From Nocardia sputorum (lineage in GTDB: Bacteria > Actinomycetota > Actinomycetes > Mycobacteriales > Mycobacteriaceae), in assembly GCF_027924405.1 (NCBI RefSeq), contig NZ_AP026978.1, positions 7,254,001 to 7,318,000 on the forward strand: a stretch of 64,000 bases of DNA, in the 5' to 3' direction. Shown piece after piece: positions 1 through 10,145 of the stretch. Numbering within the stretch: position 1 is the first letter of the stretch; every line of letters starts with the position of its first letter. Both the position numbers and the translations under genes were made by a program. The notes under the pieces are model-generated. The model did not search any database, had not been told where the DNA came from, and saw nothing but the letters and a program-made list of their open reading frames with translations.

Positions 1-509
1 GCGCCGGCGATGCCGCCGAGCACGCAGCCGACGGCGCCGCCGCCGATGCCGCCGACCAGGGTGCCGATGGTGGCGCCGGTCGAGATGGTGTCCTTCATGC
101 GGTTGAAGGCGGCCTGCTCACGGTCGTACTCGCTCTTCCACGGCGCCTTGTCCTCGAAGGGGAGGGCGACCGGCTTGTAGGTCGCGTGCGCCATGTCGAA
201 CTGCGGGGTCAGGGTGGCGGTGCGGTCCGCGATCTCGGCAGCGATCGGGAACTCGAAGTCGTCCACCCGGAAGGTCAGCGGCATGCCGGTGAGCACGTCA
301 CCGTTGGCGGCCTTGACCTTGAACGTGCCATCCTCGACGACCATGGAACCGGCATCGGTCGTGATGATGGACTGGGTGTCGGTCGCGTGGGCGGTGAAGT
401 TCACCGCGCCATCGGCCTCGGAGGCCGGAGCCGCGTTCACGGTGCCGGCGGTGACGCCGAGAGCGGCGATCAGCAGTGCCGACGTCGCGGCGAATTTCCT
501 CATCAGCAT
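1..509 (-). CDS. Secreted small protein with Gly-rich C-terminal segment (3' end outside window)
   Basis: The gene starts at ATG 509 (a second ATG lies at 503) and runs out of the window at base 1, so the C-terminus is missing. The visible product opens with a signal peptide (MLMRKFAATSALLIAALG, then a VNAAPAS cleavage-type site). A mostly polar domain of about 110 residues follows, then a Gly/Ala-rich hydrophobic stretch containing GTLVGGIGGGAVG. It is therefore probably exported and either membrane-inserting or surface-attached. Small secreted proteins of this layout are common and uncharacterised in Nocardia, from memory. A GAGG lies about 10 bases before ATG 509. The gene is divergent from rmlB. 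No function is assigned. Confidence 0.75.
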   Translation of the reverse strand, partial: MLMRKFAATSALLIAALGVTAGTVNAAPASEADGAVNFTAHATDTQSIITTDAGSMVVEDGTFKVKAANGDVLTGMPLTFRVDDFEFPIAAEIADRTATLTPQFDMAHATYKPVALPFEDKAPWKSEYDREQAAFNRMKDTISTGATIGTLVGGIGGGAVGCVLGGIAG

Positions 510-1831
<1,322 letters not shown>

Positions 1832-1888
1832 AACGGCAACGGCGCCCCGGGGACAGCCCCGGAGCGCCGCGACGGAATCCTCTGCCGC

Positions 1889-3478
1889 TCAGCCCCAGAC
1901 GATGGTGTAGTACTTCGCCGCCGCCGCGATCAGGGCCACACTCGCCGCCACCAGCACGGTGACGGCCGGGCCGACCGTCGGGGTCTTCCCGGCGGAGTCG
2001 GTGAGCCGCAGCGGCATCCAGCGCAGCAGCACCGCGAGCGTCACGATCGCCAGCGGCACGAAGTAGCGGCCCTGCACGCCGTCGATGATGTAGTAGCCGA
2101 CCGGCGTGAACGACATGTAGAGCGTCACGTAGATCATGGCGACGCTGGCGGCCATGGTGAGCGCGATGATCAGGGTGCGGCGGAAGGCCGGGGCGGTCAT
2201 CCGTTCGGCCACGCCGAGGCTCACGGCGAACGCCAGCAGACAGGCCAGCATCGACAGCGCGGGCACATCGACGTAGGCGAAGCCGAGCTCGCCGAAGAAC
2301 TGGCTGAACCAGCGCTGGTCGCGCAGCGCGATGCTCTCGCCGAACACGTGCGCGAACTCCGGCGGATCGCGCAGGATGCCGCTGAGCTGATCGCCGGGAC
2401 GCACCGAGTGCCACTGGTGCGGCGGCCGCATCAAGCCCATCCCGTCGCCGGTCGGCGCGGCGATCTTCATCCACACCGCGAAGGCGAGCCCACCGGCAGC
2501 GGCGAAGGCCCATGGGATTGCGCGCCGCCAGCCGCTGAACCCGAACCGGTCCGCGGGCACCAGGGCCACCAGGAGTGCGAGCAGCACATAGGTGGGCTTG
2601 CTCACCGGGAGCAGGATCGTCGCGGCCAGCAGAGCGGCGATCTCCGCCCGGCCCAGGCGCTCGCCGAGGAACACGGCCTTCACCAGCAGCGCGGAGACCA
2701 GGATGGCCAGCGCGTTGGTCATCGTGTCGGCGGTGACCGTGCCCGCCTGGAACACCGCGATCGGCAGCACGGCGACGGTGAACGCCAGCCACTGCACCCG
2801 GTGCGCGCGCAAGGCGTACAGGCCGAACCCGACCACCGCGAGGTAGGCCACCAGCCCGGTGAGCCGGGTGAGCAGCAGCAGGCCACCCACGTCGAGCCCG
2901 AAGAGTTCCCCGAGCCGGATGCCGATCGCGGCCGGGATGTACGGGACCGGCGAGTACGCGGCGGTGTTGGTGAACCAGACCGGTTCGGTGGCGTCCGAGA
3001 CCGCGGCGCTCGTCAGCTGGTCGTAGCGGCCCGGATCGGCCACCATGGGGTCGGGCTCGTCCGGGTTGGTGGTGTAGTCCCGCAGCGCGTAGCCCATCAG
3101 CTCGGTGATGCTGGACGGGACGTCGCCGCCGTAGGCGATGCCGCGATCGTCGTGGATCTTCTGCGGCAGGAAGCCCCCGTGTGCGACCTGGTAGGCGCGA
3201 CCGAACTGGGTGATCTCGTCATGACCCCAGAACGGCGGGGTGAGGACGGTGAACAGCGCGCCGAAGATCGTGGCCAGCAGGGTGAAGGCGATGGTCGCCC
3301 CGCCCAGCCGGGTCACCAGTCGGCCCGCGAAGCCTTTCGCTGACCGGTCCGCGCCGGTGGTCACCTCGGCGTCCACCGCCGGTAGCGGCGCGGTGTCGGT
3401 CGCGGGCAGGGGGGCGGTGTCCGCGCGCTCTGCCACATCCTTGTCGGGCGTGGCGGTCGGATCCGTCGAGGTCGTCAA
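1889..3478 (-). CDS. DUF2142 polytopic membrane protein, candidate GT-C glycosyltransferase
   Basis: A 529-residue integral membrane protein with a disordered acidic/Pro/Thr-rich N-terminus of about 55 residues, then around ten or more hydrophobic segments. The first external loop carries PPFWGHDEITQFGRAY, the conserved region of DUF2142. An acidic loop-1 motif is the usual catalytic position of GT-C enzymes that use polyprenyl-phosphate sugars, so sugar transfer outside the membrane is inferred. The chosen TTG start (3478) overlaps the stop of the upstream GT2 gene as TTGA, with GGAG seven bases before it, which implies translational coupling. The neighbouring GT2 and GtrA genes support a lipid-linked glycosylation role. 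Acceptor and sugar are unknown. Confidence 0.8.
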   Translation of the reverse strand: MTTSTDPTATPDKDVAERADTAPLPATDTAPLPAVDAEVTTGADRSAKGFAGRLVTRLGGATIAFTLLATIFGALFTVLTPPFWGHDEITQFGRAYQVAHGGFLPQKIHDDRGIAYGGDVPSSITELMGYALRDYTTNPDEPDPMVADPGRYDQLTSAAVSDATEPVWFTNTAAYSPVPYIPAAIGIRLGELFGLDVGGLLLLTRLTGLVAYLAVVGFGLYALRAHRVQWLAFTVAVLPIAVFQAGTVTADTMTNALAILVSALLVKAVFLGERLGRAEIAALLAATILLPVSKPTYVLLALLVALVPADRFGFSGWRRAIPWAFAAAGGLAFAVWMKIAAPTGDGMGLMRPPHQWHSVRPGDQLSGILRDPPEFAHVFGESIALRDQRWFSQFFGELGFAYVDVPALSMLACLLAFAVSLGVAERMTAPAFRRTLIIALTMAASVAMIYVTLYMSFTPVGYYIIDGVQGRYFVPLAIVTLAVLLRWMPLRLTDSAGKTPTVGPAVTVLVAASVALIAAAAKYYTIVWG

Positions 3479-4449
3479 CGCGGGGCTCCGCCGTTGCCCG
3501 CGGTCCGCCGGTCGTCCGCGCCCACCGCGGTGTACCGCAGGTAGACCAGACGCGAGGCTTCGTGCCGAGAGCGCCGGATGCCGTCGAGGATCAGGCCCGC
3601 GGTCCACGCGAGGCTGCCGAGCAGCAGCAAGGTGAAGCCGAGGAACAGCGTCGGGAACCGCGGCACCGCGTGGGTGTTGTAGAACTCGACGACGATCGGA
3701 ATCGTCAGGACGATCGAGACCAGCCAGGCCAGCGTGCCGAACAGGCCGTAGAACGCGACCGGCCGTTCGTGCCGGGCCAAGCCGACGATCAGGGCGAGGA
3801 TCTTGAATCCGTCGTGGTAGGTGCGCAGCTTGCTCTCGCTGCCCGCCGGACGGTCGCGGAAGCCGACCGGCACCGCGGTCTGCGGCACCCGCAGGTGCAG
3901 GGAATGCACGGTGAGCTCGGTCTCGATCTCGAACTCACGCGACACCGCGGGGAAGCTCTTCACGAAGCGGCGGGAGAACACCCGGAAACCGGAGAGCATG
4001 TCCTCGACGTTCTCGCCGAAGACCTTCCCGACCACGCCGTTGAGCACCTTGTTGCCGGTCTCGTGTCCCGCGCGGTAGGCCGAGGCGCCCTCGTCCTGCT
4101 TGCGCACGCCGAGCACGTGGTCGTAGGGGCCGTCCAGCAGGGTCTTGATCATCAGCGGCGCGGCCGACGCCTCGTAGGTGTCGTCGCCGTCGATCATCAG
4201 ATACACGTCGGCCTCGATGTCGGCGAAGGCGCGGCGCACCACGTTGCCCTTGCCCTTGGTGTGCTCGTGCCGGACGATCGCTCCGGCTTCGCGGGCGCGC
4301 TCGGCGGTCTTGTCCGTGCTCAGATTGTCGTAGACGTAGACGACGATTCCCGGCACGGCGGCCTGCAGGTCGGCCACGACCTTGGCGACCGAAGCCTCTT
4401 CGTTGTGACACGGAACGACGGCGGCAATACGGAGCTCGGTGGAGTCCAC
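3475..4449 (-). CDS. Family 2 glycosyltransferase with two C-terminal TM helices (polyprenyl-phosphate sugar synthase type)
   Basis: About 324 residues. The N-terminal GT-A domain has VVPCHNEE at the nucleotide site and LMIDGDDTYE as the metal-binding DxD. Two hydrophobic helices near residues 230-300 anchor the C-terminus. This architecture is shared by dolichol/polyprenyl-phosphate mannose or glucose synthases (GtrB, DPM1 and mycobacterial PpgS types), so the likely reaction is sugar transfer from a nucleotide donor to polyprenyl phosphate on the inner membrane face. GTG 4449 is chosen because GAGGA lies nine bases upstream; TTG 4458 is in frame but too close to that site. It is coupled to the DUF2142 gene by a 4-base overlap and divergent from gtrA. 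Confidence 0.87.
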   Translation of the reverse strand: MDSTELRIAAVVPCHNEEASVAKVVADLQAAVPGIVVYVYDNLSTDKTAERAREAGAIVRHEHTKGKGNVVRRAFADIEADVYLMIDGDDTYEASAAPLMIKTLLDGPYDHVLGVRKQDEGASAYRAGHETGNKVLNGVVGKVFGENVEDMLSGFRVFSRRFVKSFPAVSREFEIETELTVHSLHLRVPQTAVPVGFRDRPAGSESKLRTYHDGFKILALIVGLARHERPVAFYGLFGTLAWLVSIVLTIPIVVEFYNTHAVPRFPTLFLGFTLLLLGSLAWTAGLILDGIRRSRHEASRLVYLRYTAVGADDRRTAGNGGAPR

Positions 4450-4593
4450 CCGGGTCAATCCTCGCGATCGGTGAATGTGGGAACACGGGGAGGGTACAGG
4501 GAACTCACAGCTGGTGCGTGGCCGACCTCACCGCCTGCGGGAGTGGAATTTCCCGTCGCGGACGGTTCCGCGAGCCTGCGGTACCGTCGGGCC

Positions 4594-5130
4594 GTGCCAT
4601 CCAGTGAGTCCACCGCGCCCGCGGGCGAGCCAGTGACGCAGGAGACCGGAACGGTCGTCAGCAAGGTGCTCACCGCCCTGCGCAGAGGCGGGGCTTTCCT
4701 GGTGGTCGGCGCGATCGGCTTCCTGGTCGACGCGGGCACGTACAACCTCCTGGTCTTCTGGGGTGGCGAGGGCGTGCTGTATCACTACCCATTACCGGCC
4801 AAGATCATCGCGATCGCGGTGGCGACGGTGGTGACCTATTTCGGCAACAAATGGTGGACATTCGCGCACAAGCGGACCGACAATCCCGGCCGCGAGTACC
4901 TCCTGTACGCCGTGTTCAATGTGGTGGCGATCGGCCTGCAACTGGGCTGTCTCGGCTTTTCCCGCTACGTGCTCGAGCTGTCCAGCCCCCTCTCGGACAA
5001 CCTCTCCGGTACGTTGATCGGGCAGATCGTGGCCGTGGTGTTCCGGTACTGGGCTTACGACAAATTCGTCTTCACCGGGGCGCGAGCGGGCAAGGACAGT
5101 GCTACCGACAACGAATCGGCGAACGTTTAG
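4594..5130 (+). CDS. GtrA-family membrane protein
   Basis: 178 residues with four predicted transmembrane helices and GtrA hallmarks: FLVVGAIGFLVDAGTYNLLV in helix 1, VTYFGNKWWTF at the helix 2 end, and FRYWAYDKFVF at the C-terminus. GtrA proteins are proposed flippases or accessory factors for polyprenyl-phosphate sugars; M. tuberculosis Rv3789 is a member linked to arabinogalactan. Start GTG 4594 lies 6 bases after TACCGT (4582-4587), a leaderless arrangement, and longer in-frame extensions read through the antisense of the GT2 gene. It is divergent from GT2/DUF2142, with about 145 bases between starts. Its partner could be that GT2 or the galactan pathway encoded nearby. Confidence 0.88.
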   Translation: MPSSESTAPAGEPVTQETGTVVSKVLTALRRGGAFLVVGAIGFLVDAGTYNLLVFWGGEGVLYHYPLPAKIIAIAVATVVTYFGNKWWTFAHKRTDNPGREYLLYAVFNVVAIGLQLGCLGFSRYVLELSSPLSDNLSGTLIGQIVAVVFRYWAYDKFVFTGARAGKDSATDNESANV

Positions 5131-5264
5131 CAATGGTTCGGGCACACGTCGGCATGGCTGTACGGCGGGCAACCGCACACGGCGGTTGATATCCTCACCC
5201 CCGCCGTTCAGGCATCGAGGGGCGTGTCTGTCCCGTCCGGCACAATGAGAATTTCGAGGATTTC

Positions 5265-7181
5265 ATGGATCAGTCGGCTATCGAGGCCGTTACCGAAACA
5301 AACGATCGCTCGACGGCCGCTGAGGCGCCTGCCGCGCTGCGTGCCGACCATCGGGCGCCGGACCGGTTAGTGCTCCAGCGCGGTATCTTCACCGGTCCGT
5401 CGGCCAAGGTGAGCGACGAGTTGTACGCCGTCGTGAAAGGCGGCGCGCACCGGGAACGCCAGACCCTGCGCCTGGACAAGGGCGCGACCGCGCACACCAA
5501 CACCTACTTCGGCCGGTTCGCCGCCAGCTACTGGCAGCGCTGGACCACGGTCACCGAGGTACGCGCCACCATGGTGCTGGAGGTGGTCGCCAAGGCGAGG
5601 ATCCGGCTGGTGGCCTCGGACATCGCGGGTCACCGCAGGATCATCGACACCGCGCGGGTCGACGCGAGCGGTTCGGTCACGCTGAGCGCCCCGCTCGACC
5701 AGTACGTCGACGGCGGCGCGCTGTGGCTGGAGTTCGACGCCATCGGCGGCGCGCTGGGCATCGCGGAACTGAGCTGGACCGCCCTCGCGCCGGAACGCGT
5801 TCGTCCGGTCGCCATCGCGATCTGCACCTTCAACCGTGCCGAGGACTGCGCCGAGACGGTCGCCGCACTGTCCTCCGATCCCACCGTACTCGCCGCGATC
5901 GACGCGGTGTACGTCGTCGACCAGGGCACCGATCTGGTGGAGAACCGGCCGCGCTACCAGGAGGTCGCGCCGGTCTTCGGCGAGAAGCTGCGCTACCTGC
6001 GCCAGCCGAACCTCGGCGGCGCGGGCGGCTTCACCCGGGGGCTCTACGAGGTGTCCGCGGTGAACGAGCACGCCGACGTCATCCTGATGGACGACGACAT
6101 CCTGTGCGAACCGGAGACGGTATTGCGGCTCAACGCATTCGCCAACCTGACGGTCGAGCCGACCCTGGTCGGCGCCCAGATGCTGTTCCTGCTCAACCCC
6201 GACTACCTCAACGTCGGCGCCGAGGAAGTGCATCTGAACCGGCTGCGGCACGGCCAGAAGGTGGCGAAGGCGCTGCGCAACACCAGCATGCTGAAGAAGA
6301 ACCAGGAGCGCCGCGTGGATGCCGGCTACAACGCCTGGTGGACCTGCCTGATCCCGGCCGAGGTGGTCGCGAAGATCGGCCTGCCGATCCCGATCTTCTT
6401 CCAGTGGGACGACGTCGAATACGGCATCCGGGCGCGTGAGCACGGGTTCGTCACCGTCACGCTGCCCAACGCCGCGGTCTGGCACGCGGACTTCTACTGG
6501 AAGGACTACGACGACTGGGCGCGCTACTTCAGCACCCGCAACTCGCTGATCGTCGGCTCGCTGCACACGGAGCTGAACGGTAAGGAGATCGCGGGCAGGC
6601 TGTTCCGGGAGATGTCCGAGCAGCTGGTCGCGATGCAGTACGGCCTGGTGCACACCACCCTGCAGGGCATCGAGGACTTCCTGAAGGGCCCGAAGGTGCT
6701 GCGGGACGGCGGTATCGAAGCATTGGCCGCCGCACGCACCAGCCGCGCCGACTACCCCGAGACGATCAAGCACCCGGCCGCGACGCCGCCGGTCCGTTCC
6801 GCGGACATCACCTTGCGCCGTGCCGGTGGCGAACCCAGCCGCGCGAAGCTGGTGCTGATCAAGCGCGCGATCAATCAGTGGCTGGGCCGCACCCAGCACG
6901 GCATCATCGGCATCACCAGGGAAGACGCCTACTGGTGGCATGTTTCGCTGTTCGACCACGTGGTGGTCACCGATGCCTCGCAGTCCGGCGTCCGGGTGCG
7001 CAGGCGCGACAAGGCTCGCGCGCTGCAACTGCTGCGCCGGATGGTGCGCGTGCTGCGGCGCTTGCGCCGGGAACTGCCCGCGGTGCAGGCGCAGTACCGC
7101 GCCGCCATGCCGGAGCTGACCAGCCGCGAGAACTGGGAGCGGTTGTACGGGATCGAAGGGTCCGCCGCTCCGCGCTCCTGA
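5265..7181 (+). CDS. glfT2: Galactofuranosyltransferase GlfT2
   Basis: 638 residues, essentially the length of M. tuberculosis GlfT2 (637). It polymerises the galactan chain by alternating beta-1,5 and beta-1,6 transfers from UDP-galactofuranose at the inner face of the membrane. An N-terminal beta-rich domain (about 1-175) precedes a GT-A domain with ICTFNRAEDC, the metal-binding DDD at 276-278, QWDDVEYG at 380-387 (catalytic acid region) and the metal-ligand His at 407 in WHADFYWKD. A helical C-terminal domain follows. Start ATG 5265 has GAGGA four bases upstream. Unlike in mycobacteria, no UDP-galactopyranose mutase (glf) gene is adjacent. A perfect 22-bp hairpin follows the stop. Confidence 0.96.
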   Translation: MDQSAIEAVTETNDRSTAAEAPAALRADHRAPDRLVLQRGIFTGPSAKVSDELYAVVKGGAHRERQTLRLDKGATAHTNTYFGRFAASYWQRWTTVTEVRATMVLEVVAKARIRLVASDIAGHRRIIDTARVDASGSVTLSAPLDQYVDGGALWLEFDAIGGALGIAELSWTALAPERVRPVAIAICTFNRAEDCAETVAALSSDPTVLAAIDAVYVVDQGTDLVENRPRYQEVAPVFGEKLRYLRQPNLGGAGGFTRGLYEVSAVNEHADVILMDDDILCEPETVLRLNAFANLTVEPTLVGAQMLFLLNPDYLNVGAEEVHLNRLRHGQKVAKALRNTSMLKKNQERRVDAGYNAWWTCLIPAEVVAKIGLPIPIFFQWDDVEYGIRAREHGFVTVTLPNAAVWHADFYWKDYDDWARYFSTRNSLIVGSLHTELNGKEIAGRLFREMSEQLVAMQYGLVHTTLQGIEDFLKGPKVLRDGGIEALAAARTSRADYPETIKHPAATPPVRSADITLRRAGGEPSRAKLVLIKRAINQWLGRTQHGIIGITREDAYWWHVSLFDHVVVTDASQSGVRVRRRDKARALQLLRRMVRVLRRLRRELPAVQAQYRAAMPELTSRENWERLYGIEGSAAPRS

Positions 7182-7192
7182 ACCGTGGCCGA

Positions 7193-7240
7193 AGCGCCCC
7201 CGAACCAGGGTCGGACACCCGACCCTGGTTCGGGGGCGCT
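7193..7240. terminator. Perfect 22-bp stem hairpin between convergent glfT2 and SDR genes
   Basis: Left arm 7193-7214, four-base loop ACAC (7215-7218), right arm 7219-7240, with no mismatches. It sits 11 bases after the glfT2 stop and 50 bases before the end of the convergent SDR gene, so it could terminate both transcripts. There is no downstream U-run, which is common for actinobacterial terminators. Confidence 0.8.
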
Positions 7241-7290
7241 GGTGTCTTACGCGAAAAGGGTTCTAGGACATCTCCGCGCAGAAGCGAGCG

Positions 7291-8142
7291 TCACAAGAAC
7301 AGGTCGGTGGTGAGTTCGCCGTGACCCGGGGTGACGCGGTACTTGTCGAGGTCGGTTATGCCGTGGGCGGCGAGGACCTCGTCATCGATGAAGAAGTTGC
7401 CGCTGGTCTCCTTGCCGGGCGAGGTGAGCACCAGGTAGGCGGCGTCGGCGTAGATGTCGGGGGTGCGCGAGGTGGAGACCATCTCCTCGCCGCCGAGCAG
7501 GTTCTTCACCGCCGCCGTGGCGATGGTGGTGCGCGGCCACAGCGAGTTGACGCCGATGCCGTCGCCCTCGAGTTCCTCGGCCAGCCCGAGCGTGGTCAGC
7601 GACATGCCGTACTTGGCGATGGTGTAGCCCAGCGCCATGCCCGCCCACTTCGGGTCCAGATTCAGCGGCGGGGACAGGGTGAGGATGTGCGGGTTGCGCC
7701 CGGCCCTCGCCGATTCGCGCAGATGCGGGATGCTCAGCTTGGACAACAAGAAGCTGCCCCGGCAGTTGATGTCCTGCATCAGGTCGTACTTCTTCATCGG
7801 CAGTGCGTCCGTGGGGGACAGGTCGATCGCGGAGGCGTTGTTCACCACGATGTCGATGCCGCCGAAGCGCTCGACCGTCTGACGCACCGCCTCGGCCACC
7901 GACTCGTCGATGCGGACGTCGCCCACGAACGGCAGCACCTGCCCGCCCGCCTGCTCGAGCTCCGCGGCGGCGGTGTGGATGGTGCCAGGCAGCTTGGGAT
8001 GCGGCTGGTCGGTCTTCGCGATCAGCGTGATGTTGGCGCCGTCGGCCGCGGCCCGCTTGGCGATTTCCAGCCCGATGCCGCGGCTGCCACCGGACATGAT
8101 CATCGTTCGTCCCGCCAGCGGCTTGGATCCGGGTTCCGTCAT
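7291..8142 (-). CDS. Short-chain dehydrogenase/reductase (HSDL2/citronellal-dehydrogenase-like)
   Basis: 283 residues. The Rossmann motif appears as MSGGSRGIGLEIA near residue 15, NNAS at the NNAG position, and YTIAKYGMS supplies the YxxxK active site. The insert TDQPHPKLPGTIHTAA and the C-terminal region resemble HSDL2-type and AtuG-like SDRs, which act on fatty-acyl or isoprenoid substrates. The exact substrate is unknown. ATG 8142 has AGGAG about nine bases upstream. A perfect 20-bp palindrome sits 81-100 bases upstream of the start and overlaps a candidate -35 element, so repression by a dimeric regulator is likely. The regulator gene is not adjacent. Confidence 0.88.
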   Translation of the reverse strand: MTEPGSKPLAGRTMIMSGGSRGIGLEIAKRAAADGANITLIAKTDQPHPKLPGTIHTAAAELEQAGGQVLPFVGDVRIDESVAEAVRQTVERFGGIDIVVNNASAIDLSPTDALPMKKYDLMQDINCRGSFLLSKLSIPHLRESARAGRNPHILTLSPPLNLDPKWAGMALGYTIAKYGMSLTTLGLAEELEGDGIGVNSLWPRTTIATAAVKNLLGGEEMVSTSRTPDIYADAAYLVLTSPGKETSGNFFIDDEVLAAHGITDLDKYRVTPGHGELTTDLFL

Positions 8143-8222
8143 CTGACCTGCTCCTTCGTTTCCGCCGCAGGCAGCGGCCCGCAGCTGTACGCGCGCTTGC
8201 AGACTAAGCGTAAACCCGCGTG

Positions 8223-8242
8223 CTATGCAACTAGTTGCATAG
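8223..8242. promoter_or_regulatory. Perfect 20-bp palindromic operator upstream of the SDR gene
   Basis: The sequence CTATGCAACTAGTTGCATAG is a complete palindrome. Read on the minus strand, its TTGCAT is followed 18 bases later by TAGTCT, a plausible -35/-10 pair for the SDR gene. A bound MarR- or TetR-type dimer would block that promoter. The protein that binds it cannot be read from this window. Confidence 0.65.
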
Positions 8243-8252
8243 GAGGGGCGAA

Positions 8253-8281
8253 GAGAGGGCACCGGTCGCCGGTGCCCTCTC
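8253..8281. terminator. 13-bp perfect hairpin after the Pro/Gln-rich membrane protein gene
   Basis: Arms 8253-8265 and 8269-8281 with loop TCG. The stem begins 3 bases past the stop of the leftward gene at 8285-8998, so it is probably its terminator. It also insulates the SDR promoter from read-through. Confidence 0.75.
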
Positions 8282-8284
8282 GAT

Positions 8285-8998
8285 TCAGACCGAGGCGATC
8301 AGGACGATGTTCAGCAGGAACATCACTGCGACCAGGGCCCAGACGATGTACAGGAACACCATGCCCGGCGCCTTCTGCGGAACAGGTCCGATCGCGCCGT
8401 TGAGGAAGATCACCACCGGCGGCTTGTAGTAGAACCGGGTCGCCTGTCCCTCGGCGATCGGCACGGTGACGTTCGCCTGACCCATGTCGAACAACCACGG
8501 GGTGGTGACCCGGACGTGGTACTGGCCGGGTCCGACCGGGATGTGGTTCGCGCCCCAGCGGGTGTTGGGCACCCGCTGGCCGTTGACCAGGATCTTCGGC
8601 TTGGTCAGCGCGAGCATGAACGTCCACAGCGAGTACGAGGCGTCGATGGTGATGCCCGGCGGATCGGCAGGCTGACCGTAGCCGGGCTGACCGAATTGCT
8701 GCGGTTGCCCATACGGTTGCGGCTGCCCGAACTGCTGTGGCTGGCCGTACGGCTGCGGCTGACCGTATTGCGGTGCGGGCTGGGCGAATTGCGGCGCAGG
8801 CTGCCCGTACGGCGGCTGGCCCGCCTGCGGTTGGGCGAGGTGCGGTTGGCTCGGATGCTGCCCCGCGGGCGGCGCGTACTGCGCGGGCGCCTGCGGAGGC
8901 GGGTACTGGCCGACCGGCGGCTGCTGACCGAACGTCGGCTGCCCGGGCCAGGGGCCGGGCTGCTGACCGGGTGGCGGGTACCCGCCGGGTTGACTCAT
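8285..8998 (-). CDS. Pro/Gln/Gly-rich protein with a conserved domain and C-terminal TM anchor
   Basis: 237 residues. Residues 1-115 are low complexity, with repeats built on YGQPQ and FGQPQ. A folded region of about 95 residues follows ([20 protein letters not shown], then [20 protein letters not shown]), ending in one hydrophobic helix ([21 protein letters not shown]). Disordered tails of this composition occur on many actinobacterial membrane proteins; two more in this window (57443 and 58031) share the style. ATG 8998 is the only good start. Function is unknown; it sits between rsgA and the SDR gene, with hairpins on both sides suggesting a monocistronic unit. Confidence 0.82.
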   Translation of the reverse strand: MSQPGGYPPPGQQPGPWPGQPTFGQQPPVGQYPPPQAPAQYAPPAGQHPSQPHLAQPQAGQPPYGQPAPQFAQPAPQYGQPQPYGQPQQFGQPQPYGQPQQFGQPGYGQPADPPGITIDASYSLWTFMLALTKPKILVNGQRVPNTRWGANHIPVGPGQYHVRVTTPWLFDMGQANVTVPIAEGQATRFYYKPPVVIFLNGAIGPVPQKAPGMVFLYIVWALVAVMFLLNIVLIASV

Positions 8999-9023
8999 CT
9001 ATCCCTCCCAGATAGCGAACGAT

Positions 9024-9051
9024 GCGAGGGGCACCCTACCGTGCCCCTCGC
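9024..9051. terminator. 11-bp hairpin downstream of rsgA
   Basis: Arms 9024-9034 and 9041-9051 with a six-base loop. It starts 4 bases beyond the rsgA stop and is read just before the next leftward gene, so it probably ends the rsgA transcript. Confidence 0.7.
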
Positions 9052-9055
9052 TCGA

Positions 9056-10102
9056 TCAGCGTCCCGAGTTCCGCTCCTGGTACATCCGGCGCTGCTGTTT
9101 GACGATGCCCCGCCACGCCCGCTGGCGCTCGGCCTGCAATCGTTTGTCGGTGCGCGCCCGCATCCATTCGTTCTCCCGGGCCAGCTTGTTGTAGCTGTCG
9201 AGCCTGCGCTGGGTCAGCTCGCCGCTGTCGATCGCCTCCCGCACCGCGCACCCCGGCTCGCCGTGGTGCGCGCAATCGCCGAAACGGCACTGCGCGGCAA
9301 GGGATTCGATGTCGCTGAAGGTCTTCTCGATTCCTTCGCCCGCATCCCACAATCCGACGCCGCGCAGCCCCGGCGTATCGATCAGGGTGCCGCCGCCGGG
9401 CAACGGGCGCAGTTCCCGGTGCACCGTGGTGTGCCTGCCTTTCTTGTCCGTGTCGCGCACGGAGTTGGTGGCGAAGACCTCCGCGCCGAGCAGTGCGTTG
9501 GCGAGGGTCGACTTCCCAGCACCGGAGGGTCCGAGCAGCGCGACGGTGCCGTCGAGCATCGCCGTGAGCACGTCCAGCCCCAGGCCGGTATTCGCGCTCA
9601 CCTCGAGCACGGCAGCGCCCGGCGCGACGGCGCGCACCTCGTCGAGCGGGACGTCGTCGGCCGCGTCGGCCTTGGTGAGCAGCACGATCGGCTGGGCGTT
9701 GCTCTCCCAGGCCAGCGCGAGCATGCGTTCGATGCGGCCGAGATCCACATCGCCGTCGGCGGCGGTGCAGATCAATACGGTGTCGACATTGGCGGCGAGC
9801 ACCTGGCCCTGCGACCGGCCGGATACCGACGAGCGCACGATCGCGGACCGGCGGGGAAGCAGCCGCCGCACGGCCGAGGTGGCGTCGACGGTCACCCAGT
9901 CGCCGGTGCACAACCCGCTGACCTCGGAATCCGGGCGCGGGCAGCGGACGCGGGCGAGCCCGTTCGGCGTAATCGCGTCGCATTCACTGCGATCCATGCG
10001 AATCACGCGCGCGGGCACGCAGTCTTCCTCGATCAGCGCGGCGTAGCTGGTGGAAACGGCTTCGGTCCAGCCGTAAGGGACGAGAAGGTCGTAGTCGACC
10101 AT
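9056..10102 (-). CDS. rsgA: Ribosome small-subunit-dependent GTPase A
   Basis: 348 residues. RsgA checks late 30S subunit assembly and releases RbfA. The circularly permuted GTPase order is visible: G4 as LTKAD, then Walker A GPSGAGKST, then G3 DTPG. A C-terminal zinc knuckle follows (C-x4-C-x-H-x5-C, beginning CRFGDCAHHG). An OB-fold-like N-terminal domain (about 1-110) precedes them. ATG 10102 is preferred over the in-frame upstream extension, which is low complexity and overlaps a tiny ORF. The place of rsgA among cell-wall genes looks incidental. A 29-codon ORF with a strong Shine-Dalgarno lies 43 bases upstream. Confidence 0.94.
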   Translation of the reverse strand: MVDYDLLVPYGWTEAVSTSYAALIEEDCVPARVIRMDRSECDAITPNGLARVRCPRPDSEVSGLCTGDWVTVDATSAVRRLLPRRSAIVRSSVSGRSQGQVLAANVDTVLICTAADGDVDLGRIERMLALAWESNAQPIVLLTKADAADDVPLDEVRAVAPGAAVLEVSANTGLGLDVLTAMLDGTVALLGPSGAGKSTLANALLGAEVFATNSVRDTDKKGRHTTVHRELRPLPGGGTLIDTPGLRGVGLWDAGEGIEKTFSDIESLAAQCRFGDCAHHGEPGCAVREAIDSGELTQRRLDSYNKLARENEWMRARTDKRLQAERQRAWRGIVKQQRRMYQERNSGR

Positions 10103-10145
10103 TGTGGAAGGAGTCCTTCGTCGGGCGCCGAACCCGAGAAGGGGT

